Source: an uncultured Oscillospiraceae bacterium
GTDB taxonomy: Bacteria > Bacillota > Clostridia > Oscillospirales > Oscillospiraceae
Direction of reading: 5' to 3'
Length of the DNA stretch: 5,963 nt
NCBI GenBank assembly: GCA_934597585.1
Contig: CAKTSA010000060.1
Span: 1-5,963, forward strand
The notes beneath the pieces are model-generated. The model did no database searches and was not told the DNA's origin. It worked only from the letters and a program-made list of their open reading frames with translations. Numbering within the stretch: the stretch's first letter is position 1; the number at the start of each line of letters is the position of its first letter. Positions 1 through 4,534 of the stretch are shown in pieces. A program made the position numbers and the translations under genes.

Positions 1-1
1 C

Positions 2-70
2 CTTTTGAGAATGCTCGCATATCTTCTGGAGATTCTCGCTCAGAACAAAAATTGGGCACTTGTTCAGTAG
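2..70 (+). other. possible 3' end of an upstream ORF (unrecognised)
   Basis: One plus-strand frame is open from the window edge to a TAG at 68-70, giving about 22 residues with an amphipathic look (LLRMLAYLLEILAQ...). It ends 12 bases before the ATG of the lipoprotein gene and is in the same frame, so it could be the tail of an upstream gene translationally coupled to it, which might explain why that gene has no clear ribosome binding site. The stretch is too short to identify. A second plus-strand frame and the minus strand are also open here, so this may equally be non-coding. A short inverted repeat, GAGAAT (7-12) with ATTCTC (32-37), lies inside it. Confidence 0.2.
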
Positions 71-82
71 TTATTATTTATC

Positions 83-1021
83 ATGAAAAAGATACTAGTA
101 GCGCTTTTGTGTTTTTCCATTATTTCCTTTACTACTTCTTGTGGCAATGCCTCCAAAACCTGCACTTTCGATGGCTGTGAAGAACCCGCCTTAGAAGGTC
201 GTGACGCTTGCCAAACGCATGCTTGCCTAATCTCCTCTTGCCCAAATAGCATTTGCGAAAATGAAGCTAAATATTGCAGTGAGCATAGCTGTAAAATGGA
301 AGGGTGCTTAGAGCAAAGAGCATCTACATTTGAGTACTGCACTAAACATATTTGCCATAAAGGTTCATGCAATATGCCCGTAATAAAAGGCGAACAACTA
401 TGTAGTAACCATATTTCAGAAAAATGCAACTATGCTGGATGCCACAGTCTCGGAACTGTAGGCGGATATTGTCAAAGTCATCTCTGTTCTGAGATTAATT
501 GTCAAAATGGCTGTGTAGATGGTTCCGGTTTTTGCATCGATCATCAATCTAACGCCTGTAAACATAGTGGCTGTATTTATCCTACTCAGAAGTACGAAAG
601 TCCGTTAGATACCGCAAATGCAAATTACTGCTTTGAACATGGTTGTAGATATATAAACTGTAATGAAGAATCTATTGTAGGTTCTATTTGCTGTGCAAAG
701 CATACAATAGCCGTGGAAGAAGCTGAAGCCGCTAAATACAAAGACACGCTTTCCGTTGACACGGCCGGGAAACAAATTTGGAAAGTCTATGCAAATTCTG
801 CTGAATTTCATTTTGTTGCCACATGCTCTGGTTCTGGCTACTTCGGAATCAAGGTACTAGACAGCAACCAAGACTTCTTTGCTCTGGTCATGAACGAAGT
901 CGGCTCATATGAACTGGATAAAACCGTTTCAGGTTTCACAGTAGGCGAACTCTATTACATTCAAGTTGAATATACAAATGGTTCCATTTCATATGGTTGG
1001 ACTGGTTCTTATGGGCAATAA
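83..1021 (+). CDS. cysteine-rich lipoprotein with eight tandem CCCH units (hypothetical)
   Basis: Predicted 312-residue exported lipoprotein of unknown function. Residues 1-19 form a signal peptide (Lys-Lys, then a hydrophobic run), followed by a lipobox-like FTTSC, so Cys20 would be lipidated and the protein anchored outside the cytoplasmic membrane. Residues 27-207 are eight consecutive units of C-x4-C-x(n)-C-x2-H: 27/32/43/46, 48/53/65/68, 70/75/86/89, 91/96/107/110, 115/120/130/133, 135/140/151/154, 159/164/183/186 and 188/193/204/207. The gap n is 9-11 except 18 in unit 7. Most units abut as H-x-C. CCCH quartets of this kind suggest zinc or other metal binding, or disulfides once exported; the spacing recalls the CCCH repeats of WRKY19-like eukaryotic proteins (from memory only). 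Residues 208-220 are an Ala/Glu linker and about 221-312 a probable beta-rich domain rich in Gly, Tyr and Phe. An in-frame stop at 68-70 makes ATG 83 the first available ATG. No Shine-Dalgarno is visible. The composition is much more AT-rich than the neighbours, suggesting acquisition. The reading frame is secure; the function is not. Confidence 0.85.
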   Translation: MKKILVALLCFSIISFTTSCGNASKTCTFDGCEEPALEGRDACQTHACLISSCPNSICENEAKYCSEHSCKMEGCLEQRASTFEYCTKHICHKGSCNMPVIKGEQLCSNHISEKCNYAGCHSLGTVGGYCQSHLCSEINCQNGCVDGSGFCIDHQSNACKHSGCIYPTQKYESPLDTANANYCFEHGCRYINCNEESIVGSICCAKHTIAVEEAEAAKYKDTLSVDTAGKQIWKVYANSAEFHFVATCSGSGYFGIKVLDSNQDFFALVMNEVGSYELDKTVSGFTVGELYYIQVEYTNGSISYGWTGSYGQ

Positions 1022-1126
1022 CAACTCAGCTTAATACTCTTTTCTTTAGACTCGCCAAGTAAACCAATCTCTATATCGCCCATAAGCTATATATGAATAG
1101 CATAGTTACGAACATTTTCTATGGCA
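1022..1126. other. intergenic stretch, nothing recognised
   Basis: This AT-rich spacer follows the lipoprotein stop codon. I see no ORF, RNA gene or convincing promoter in it before the hairpin that begins at about 1127. Confidence 0.5.
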
Positions 1127-1162
1127 AAAGAGTGCCGCTCATATGAACGGCACTCTTTCCTG
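1126..1162. terminator. bidirectional hairpin terminator after the lipoprotein gene
   Basis: AAAGAGTGCCG (1127-1137) pairs perfectly with CGGCACTCTTT (1148-1158) around a 10-base loop. It has A residues before and T residues after the GC-rich core, as in intrinsic terminators that work on both strands, although the plus-strand T run is short (TTTCC). It insulates the lipoprotein gene from the mntP promoter, which starts six bases downstream. The 105-base distance from the stop codon is long but unremarkable. Confidence 0.6.
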
Positions 1163-1163
1163 A

Positions 1164-1192
1164 TTGACTTTCCCTCCCCTATCTGCTATACT
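1164..1192 (+). promoter_or_regulatory. sigma-A promoter of the mntP riboswitch transcript
   Basis: TTGACT (1164-1169) and TATACT (1187-1192) are separated by exactly 17 bases, and TGC directly before the -10 gives an extended -10 element. Transcription would start near 1199, which is at the 5' edge of the riboswitch aptamer. This agreement in position supports both calls. Confidence 0.8.
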
Positions 1193-1198
1193 ACATCT

Positions 1199-1324
1199 GT
1201 TGGGGGAGTAGTCGGCGCGGCTGCGCGCGGTATGCCAACATGCTGGCAAACGCCTGGTATACCTTAATTGATGAGACTCATACAGTCGGAAGGCCGTATG
1301 TGTCTCAGGTTAGCAAGTGCTTAC
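1199..1324 (+). ncRNA. yybP-ykoY manganese riboswitch (aptamer)
   Basis: The family signature GGGGAGTAG is present at 1203-1211 near the transcript start, with CAACATGCTGGC at 1236-1247 as the second conserved loop region and TTAGCAAG at 1310-1317 near the 3' end. Helices are visible: GGTAT (1229-1233) pairs with ATACC (1259-1263), and GAGAC-T-CATAC (1273-1283) pairs with GTATG-T-GTCTC (1296-1306) across one T-T mismatch. A weak closing helix is possible between 1199-1203 and 1320-1324. The family senses Mn2+ and commonly precedes mntP genes, as it does here. The terminator that follows suggests control by transcription antitermination, with Mn2+ binding allowing read-through. I could not resolve the alternative pairing. 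Confidence 0.9.
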
Positions 1325-1358
1325 ATGAGCGGATACGAGTCGTATCCGCTCATTTTAT
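1325..1358 (+). terminator. riboswitch expression-platform terminator
   Basis: Two perfectly complementary 14-base arms (1325-1338 and 1340-1353) surround a single central base, so the folded RNA has a stem of about 12-13 pairs with a tiny loop, followed by TTTT and an A/T tail. It abuts the 3' end of the aptamer and ends 18 bases before the mntP start. This placement fits a ligand-controlled intrinsic terminator of the mntP leader. Confidence 0.8.
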
Positions 1359-1364
1359 ATGTGT

Positions 1365-1371
1365 GAGGGAG
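1365..1371 (+). promoter_or_regulatory. mntP ribosome binding site
   Basis: GAGGGAG lies five bases before ATG 1377. It decides the start against the in-frame ATG at 1359, which overlaps the terminator tail and has no ribosome binding site. Confidence 0.7.
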
Positions 1372-1376
1372 TTACT

Positions 1377-1964
1377 ATGGGATTTCTGGAACTGTTTTTG
1401 CTGGCGGTGGGACTGAGTATGGACGCCTTTGCCGTGTCGGTGTGCAAGGGCCTTGCCATGCAGAAGGTCACCTTCCGCAGCGCCGCCATCTGCGGCGTGT
1501 GGTTCGGCGGCTTTCAGGCGCTGATGCCCTTCATCGGCTATCTGCTGGGCGCGGGCTTTGAAAAGTACATCAACGCCGTGGCGTCGTGGATCGCCTTCGT
1601 GCTGCTGGCGCTGATCGGCGGCAACATGATCCGCGAGGCCCTCAGCAAAGAGGAGGAAAACGCCTCTGCCGCACTGGACGTGAAAACCATGTTCCTGATG
1701 GCGGTGGCCACCAGCATCGACGCGCTGGCCGTAGGCATCACCTTTGCCTGCGTGCCGGTGGAGATCATGGCCGCCAGCCAGTTGATGAACACCGTCGTAG
1801 CCGTCTGTCTTATCGGCCTGACCACCTTCACCATCTCCTGTATCGGCGTCAAGGCCGGCAGCGTGTTTGGCGCCCGCTACAAGTCCAAGGCGGAGTTCGT
1901 GGGCGGCGCGATTTTGATCCTAATCGGCGTCAAAATCCTGCTGGAGCACCTGGGGGTATTATAA
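1377..1964 (+). CDS. mntP: manganese efflux pump MntP
   Basis: Predicted 195-residue integral membrane protein of the MntP (YebN, DUF204) family, which exports Mn2+ and protects against manganese overload; family members are about 185-190 residues, so this is full length. The two family signature helices are present: GLSMDAFAVS with Asp16 near the N-terminus, and ATSIDALAVGI with Asp115 in the second half, the internally repeated acidic motifs that form the metal path. The conserved FGGFQALMPFIGYLLG (43-58) and GGN (81-83) are also intact. About six hydrophobic helices are visible, with a charged loop at about 87-103. The start at 1377 is chosen because GAGGGAG lies five bases upstream and the protein then begins MGFLELFLLA as relatives do. 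The yybP-ykoY riboswitch upstream is independent support for the metal specificity. The gene is transcribed alone and ends at a bidirectional terminator. Confidence 0.95.
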   Translation: MGFLELFLLAVGLSMDAFAVSVCKGLAMQKVTFRSAAICGVWFGGFQALMPFIGYLLGAGFEKYINAVASWIAFVLLALIGGNMIREALSKEEENASAALDVKTMFLMAVATSIDALAVGITFACVPVEIMAASQLMNTVVAVCLIGLTTFTISCIGVKAGSVFGARYKSKAEFVGGAILILIGVKILLEHLGVL

Positions 1965-1982
1965 AAACTGCGCTGTGCGCAT

Positions 1983-2015
1983 AAAAAAGAGGACGCGAAA
2001 GCGTCCTCTTTTTAT
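1983..2015. terminator. bidirectional terminator between mntP and serA
   Basis: GAGGACGC (1989-1996) and GCGTCCTC (2001-2008) pair around a GAAA tetraloop. The stem is flanked by six A residues on the left and five T residues on the right, so it is a canonical intrinsic terminator on both strands. It serves the convergent genes mntP (ends 1964) and serA (ends 2038). Confidence 0.92.
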
Positions 2016-2037
2016 GCTTGCTTTGGGCAAATCCGCG

Positions 2038-2943
2038 TTACATGGCCTTGATGATATCCACGATCTCCGCGCCGATGCGCTTCTGCGCCTCGACGGTGGC
2101 AGCGCCGATGTGAGGCGTGCAGGAAACCATGGGATGGCTGTACAGGGCCTTGTTGGTGGCGGGCTCGTCGGCGTAGACGTCCAGGCCGGCGGCGCGCACC
2201 TTGCCGGACTCCAGAGCGGCCAGCAGAGCAGCCTCGTCCACATTGGTGCCGCGGGAGGTGTTGATGACCACCACGCCGTCCTTCATCTTGGCGATATTCT
2301 CAGCGCTGATCAGGGCGCCGCCGTCCACAGCGGGAGCGTGGACAGAGATGAAGTCAGACTTGGCCAGCAGCTCGTCCATCTCCACATAGGGGATGCCCAG
2401 CTGCTCCTCGATGCCGGGGATGTGGAAGATATCGAAGGCGATGACGTTCATGCCGATGGCCTTGGCCATCACGCCCAGATGCTGGCCGATGCGGCCGAAG
2501 CCCACGATACCCAGGGTCTTGCCCTGCAGCTCGATGCCCTTGCCGTAGGCCTTCTTCTCCCACTGGTCGTTGCGCATGGTGTAGCCGGCGTGAGAGATGT
2601 AGCGGGCGCAGGAGAACATGTGACCCATAGCCAGCTCGGCCACGGACTGGGAGGAAGCCTTGGGGGTGTTCTTCACGGCAATGCCGTTGGCCTCGGCGTA
2701 CTTCACGTCGATGTTGTCCACACCCACGCCGCCGCGGATGATCAGCTTCAGATTGCTGCCCTTGGCCTCGTCAATGTGGTTGGCGCGGACCTTGGTCTTG
2801 GAGCGAACCACGACCACGTCGAAGTCACGCAGGGCCTTGCCCAGCTGATCGGGCTCATAGAACTGCTCGACGACCTCGTGGCCCATCTCGCGCAGCTGCG
2901 CCATCGCGGTCTTATCCATACCGTCAGTAACCAGAATACGCAT
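2038..2943 (-). CDS. serA: D-3-phosphoglycerate dehydrogenase, short form
   Basis: Predicted 301-residue cytosolic NAD-dependent 2-hydroxyacid dehydrogenase, most likely 3-phosphoglycerate dehydrogenase, the first step of serine synthesis (3-phosphoglycerate to 3-phosphohydroxypyruvate). The Rossmann dinucleotide motif GFGRIG is at 148-153 with Asp171 at the end of the next strand, which favours NAD. Substrate-binding RGGVGVDN is at 70-77. The catalytic set is present: Arg231 in NTSRG, Glu260 in YADEP and His278 in CTPHIG. The protein ends right after the catalytic domain and lacks the C-terminal ACT or ASB domains of longer SerA proteins, so serine feedback through ACT is not expected. The start at 2943 is chosen because AAAGGAG lies nine bases upstream; the frame is open further 5' but without support. 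The neighbouring serC supports SerA over other hydroxyacid dehydrogenases such as glyoxylate or hydroxypyruvate reductase. Confidence 0.92.
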   Translation of the reverse strand: MRILVTDGMDKTAMAQLREMGHEVVEQFYEPDQLGKALRDFDVVVVRSKTKVRANHIDEAKGSNLKLIIRGGVGVDNIDVKYAEANGIAVKNTPKASSQSVAELAMGHMFSCARYISHAGYTMRNDQWEKKAYGKGIELQGKTLGIVGFGRIGQHLGVMAKAIGMNVIAFDIFHIPGIEEQLGIPYVEMDELLAKSDFISVHAPAVDGGALISAENIAKMKDGVVVINTSRGTNVDEAALLAALESGKVRAAGLDVYADEPATNKALYSHPMVSCTPHIGAATVEAQKRIGAEIVDIIKAM

Positions 2944-2952
2944 GGTAATTAT

Positions 2953-2959
2953 CTCCTTT
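2953..2959 (-). promoter_or_regulatory. serA ribosome binding site
   Basis: On the minus strand AAAGGAG ends nine bases before the ATG at 2943. It selects this start over upstream in-frame codons and agrees with the usual SerA N-terminus (MRILVTDGMD). Confidence 0.8.
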
Positions 2960-2985
2960 TTATTATTACAGTTTGTTGGTGCACT

Positions 2986-3003
2986 TCGCAATTGTCATTG
3001 CGA
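2986..3003. repeat. small inverted repeat at the edge of the interspersed element
   Basis: TCGCAAT (2986-2992) and ATTGCGA (2997-3003) are perfect complements around TGTC. The right half belongs to the interspersed element starting at about 2993, so the unique flank mirrors the first bases of the element. This may be chance, a nested insertion or part of a larger repeat. Confidence 0.5.
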
Positions 3004-3085
3004 GGAGCGAAGCGACGTGGCAATCCGTCCTTTTATACTAAGTTACGGATTCCCACGCCAGTGTGAGCACTGGCTCGGAATGACA
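2993..3085. repeat. MITE-like interspersed palindromic repeat
   Basis: This 93-base non-coding element has inverted ends: TGTCATT (2993-2999) and AATGACA (3079-3085), with inner CGTGG-x-AATCCGT and its inverted copy ACGGATT-x-CCACG. Each end also folds on itself: ATTGC (2997-3001) pairs with GCAAT (3019-3023) on the left, and ATTCC (3049-3053) with GGAAT (3077-3081) on the right, where GCCAGTG TGAG CACTGGC (3057-3074) forms an inner hairpin. The left-end sequence TCATTGCGAGGAGCGAAG resembles, as I recall, a repeat widespread in bacterial genomes that gives spurious peptides in ORF calls. No transposase gene and no clear target duplication are visible. It lies just upstream of serA and carries a TATAAA-like string on the minus strand. 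Confidence 0.7.
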
Positions 3086-3091
3086 TGGTAA

Positions 3092-3134
3092 GGGGCGACG
3101 GGGCAGTCCCCTAGAAATCACTTTGTCCCGCCCC
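3092..3134. repeat. GC-rich nested inverted repeat
   Basis: GGGGCG (3092-3097) pairs with CGCCCC (3129-3134), and inside it GGGG (3100-3103) pairs with CCCC (3108-3111) around CAGT. No T run follows on either strand, so it is not an obvious terminator. It directly follows the MITE-like element. Confidence 0.45.
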
Positions 3135-3152
3135 TGACAAAAACATCAAATC

Positions 3153-3183
3153 ATTTTTCTGACGACATGTGCGTCAGAAAAAT
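3153..3183. repeat. perfect 12-base-arm palindrome
   Basis: ATTTTTCTGACG (3153-3164) and CGTCAGAAAAAT (3172-3183) are exact complements around ACATGTG, whose first six bases are themselves palindromic. The T run is on the outer left and the A run on the outer right, the reverse of an intrinsic terminator, so the transcript of either strand would form a hairpin without a U tail. The form suits a repeat end or a protein-binding dyad. Confidence 0.6.
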
Positions 3184-3194
3184 ACTCCGGCCCA

Positions 3195-3231
3195 GCCGCC
3201 TTGGGCGGCGACACCAGTCCGCAGACTGGTG
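3195..3231. repeat. two adjacent perfect hairpins
   Basis: GCCGCC (3195-3200) pairs with GGCGGC (3204-3209) around TTG. Two bases on, CACCAGTC (3212-3219) pairs with GACTGGTG (3224-3231) around CGCA. Together with the palindromes on both sides they make an almost continuous run of hairpins in the serC-serA gap. Neither has a T run. Confidence 0.55.
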
Positions 3232-3240
3232 AGGGGGGAT

Positions 3241-3269
3241 CTAAAGGGGGGATTTCATCCCCCCTTTAG
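3241..3269. repeat. 13-pair G-run hairpin directly after serC
   Basis: CTAAAGGGGGGAT (3241-3253) and ATCCCCCCTTTAG (3257-3269) pair perfectly around TTC, seven bases beyond the serC stop codon. On the serC transcript it would fold stably, but what follows is GATCCCCCC rather than a U tract, so intrinsic termination is doubtful. It could instead protect the 3' end of the serC message or pause polymerase. Confidence 0.6.
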
Positions 3270-3275
3270 GGGCTT

Positions 3276-4364
3276 TTACTTGTGCTCCGCCTCGAACTTG
3301 GTCAGGAACTCCACCAGCGCCTGGGCGCCCTCGATGGGCATGGCGTTGTAGACGCTGGCGCGCAGGCCGCCCACGGACTTGTGGCCCTTCAGGTTGTCGA
3401 AGCCGGCTTCCTTGGAGGCGGCCACAACGGCGGCATCCAGATCCTTGTCGCCGGTGACGAAGGGGATGTTCATCAGGCTGCGATCCTCGGGCACCACAGC
3501 GCCCTTGAACAGCTTGGAACTGTCCAGGAAGTCATAGATGACCTTGGCCTTGGCGATGTTGCGCTTGTGCATCTCCTCCAGGCCGCCGATGCTCAGCAGA
3601 TACTTGAACACCTTGCCACAGCAGTAGATGGCCCAGCAGTTGGGGGTATTGTACATGCTGTCGTTGTCGGCATGGGTCTTGTACTTCATGTAGATGGGGG
3701 TCTTGGGATCCAGATCGTCGCGGATCAGATCCTCGCGGATGATGACCACAGCCATACCGGCGGGGCCAACGTTCTTCTGGACACCGGCCCAGATCAGGCC
3801 GTAGTCAGCCACGTTGCAGGGCTTGGAGAGGAACATGGAGGACTGGTCGGACACCAGGACGTGACCCTTGGTGTTGGGCAGCTTGTTCCAGGTAGTGCCG
3901 TTGATGGTCTCATTCTCGCAGATGTAGACGTAGTCGGCGTCGGCGGGGATGTCCAGATCGGAGCAGTCGGGGATGTAGGAGAAGTTCTTGTCGGCGGAGG
4001 AGGCAACCACCTGCACCTCGCCGTACTTCTTGGCCTCGGCAATGGCCTTCTTGGACCAGGCGCCGGTCTCCACGTAGCAGGCCTTGCCGTTCTTCATCAG
4101 GTTCATGGCCACCATGGCGAACTGCAGGGTGCCGCCGCCCTGGATGAACAGAACCTTGTAGTTGTCGGGGATGTTCATCAGCTTGCGCAGGTCGGCCTCG
4201 GCCTCGTCAGCGATCTGCTGGAACACCTTGGAGCGATGACTCATCTCCATGACGCACATGCCGCTGCCGCGGTAGTTCATCATCTCGTCGCGGATCTCCT
4301 CCAGCACGCTCTCCGGCATCATGGCGGGACCGGCGGAGAAGTTAAAAGTACGACCGTATTTCAT
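3276..4364 (-). CDS. serC: phosphoserine aminotransferase
   Basis: Predicted 362-residue cytosolic PLP-dependent enzyme, the second step of serine synthesis: 3-phosphohydroxypyruvate plus glutamate to O-phosphoserine plus 2-oxoglutarate. The length matches the usual 360 or so residues of SerC. The N-terminus FNFSAGPAMMP (7-17) is diagnostic; MSHRSK (41-46) holds the phosphate-binding His42-Arg43; GGGTLQF (77-83) contacts the cofactor; the PLP Schiff-base lysine is Lys197 in AGVQKNVGPAG; and GHKSVGGLRASVYNAM near the C-terminus carries Arg335 for substrate binding. The start at 4364 has a perfect AGGAGG eight bases upstream, and the protein then begins as SerC does; a longer in-frame reading to 4463 runs through the promoter and is rejected. 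serA lies downstream on the same strand, so the pair is probably one functional unit, although 332 bases separate them. No phosphoserine phosphatase (serB) is in the window. Confidence 0.97.
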   Translation of the reverse strand: MKYGRTFNFSAGPAMMPESVLEEIRDEMMNYRGSGMCVMEMSHRSKVFQQIADEAEADLRKLMNIPDNYKVLFIQGGGTLQFAMVAMNLMKNGKACYVETGAWSKKAIAEAKKYGEVQVVASSADKNFSYIPDCSDLDIPADADYVYICENETINGTTWNKLPNTKGHVLVSDQSSMFLSKPCNVADYGLIWAGVQKNVGPAGMAVVIIREDLIRDDLDPKTPIYMKYKTHADNDSMYNTPNCWAIYCCGKVFKYLLSIGGLEEMHKRNIAKAKVIYDFLDSSKLFKGAVVPEDRSLMNIPFVTGDKDLDAAVVAASKEAGFDNLKGHKSVGGLRASVYNAMPIEGAQALVEFLTKFEAEHK

Positions 4365-4372
4365 TTCGTTTT

Positions 4373-4378
4373 CCTCCT
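4373..4378 (-). promoter_or_regulatory. serC ribosome binding site
   Basis: A perfect AGGAGG on the minus strand, eight bases before the ATG at 4364, fixes the start of SerC. Confidence 0.85.
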
Positions 4379-4400
4379 CAATTGTAAATAAGTAGGGCTT

Positions 4401-4480
4401 ACAAATTTTGCTCGTAGCTATAGTATACGGCATAATTTTCGGATAATCAACCGGGAAAATCAAAAATTTGCAAAATTTGT
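4401..4480. repeat. 11-base inverted repeat flanking the serC promoter
   Basis: ACAAATTTTGC (4401-4411) is the exact inverse complement of GCAAAATTTGT (4470-4480), and a related CAAAAATTTGC sits at 4461-4471. The sites bracket the serC promoter: one just past the predicted transcript start, the others upstream of the -35. The core is AT-rich and near-palindromic, so some similarity may be compositional, but an exact 11-base match placed around a promoter is operator-like. Confidence 0.45.
4422..4450 (-). promoter_or_regulatory. serC promoter
   Basis: On the minus strand TTGATT (4450-4445) is followed after exactly 17 bases by TATACT (4427-4422). Transcription would begin near 4415, giving a leader of about 50 bases before serC. 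No terminator-like hairpin or obvious leader peptide is visible in that leader. Confidence 0.75.
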
Positions 4481-4488
4481 ATGGCTTG

Positions 4489-4503
4489 CTGACAAAATGT
4501 CAG
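4489..4503. promoter_or_regulatory. perfect dyad between divergent serC and clc promoters
   Basis: CTGACA-AAA-TGTCAG is a perfect 15-base dyad about 40 bases upstream of the serC -35 and about 30 bases upstream of the clc -35. With no T tail and a three-base centre it looks more like a protein-binding site than a terminator. The regulator is unknown. Confidence 0.4.
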
Positions 4504-4534
4504 TTTCCTCGTGCAAACCGCCCACACCCACCGA

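Noticed and set aside
64..429. Minus-strand 121-codon frame over the lipoprotein N-terminus
   Set aside because: The plus-strand frame has a signal peptide and eight regular CCCH units across the same bases, so the minus-strand frame is a shadow. It also lacks a ribosome binding site.
161..703. Rubredoxin, ferredoxin or cytochrome c identity for the Cys-rich protein
   Set aside because: There is no C-x2-C-x2-C-x3-C, no paired C-x2-C ribbons and no C-x2-C-H heme motif. The repeated unit is C-x4-C...C-x2-H instead.
1022..1360. tRNA or other structured RNA gene in the lipoprotein-mntP gap
   Set aside because: No cloverleaf or TPsiC-like GGTTCGAATCC was found. The structure present is explained by the terminator and the manganese riboswitch.
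1975..3066. Long plus-strand open frame (about 363 codons) opposite serA
   Set aside because: It is the antisense shadow of serA: GC-rich third positions on the minus strand keep the opposite frame open. Its translation is low-complexity (Gly, Leu, His, Asp) and it runs on into the interspersed repeat, whose translation gives a spurious peptide.
2944..3275. CRISPR array in the repeat-rich gap
   Set aside because: The palindromes differ from one another in sequence and length, and there is no regular repeat-spacer period.
3169..3351. Short plus-strand ORF (60 codons) in the serC-serA gap
   Set aside because: It lies on the palindrome block and the antisense of the serC 3' end. Its composition reflects the hairpins and no start signal is present.
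3282..4391. Long plus-strand open frame (about 369 codons) opposite serC
   Set aside because: It is an antisense shadow of a clear SerC with all family motifs. The translation is repetitive Gly/Val/His-rich sequence with no signature, no ribosome binding site and no promoter.
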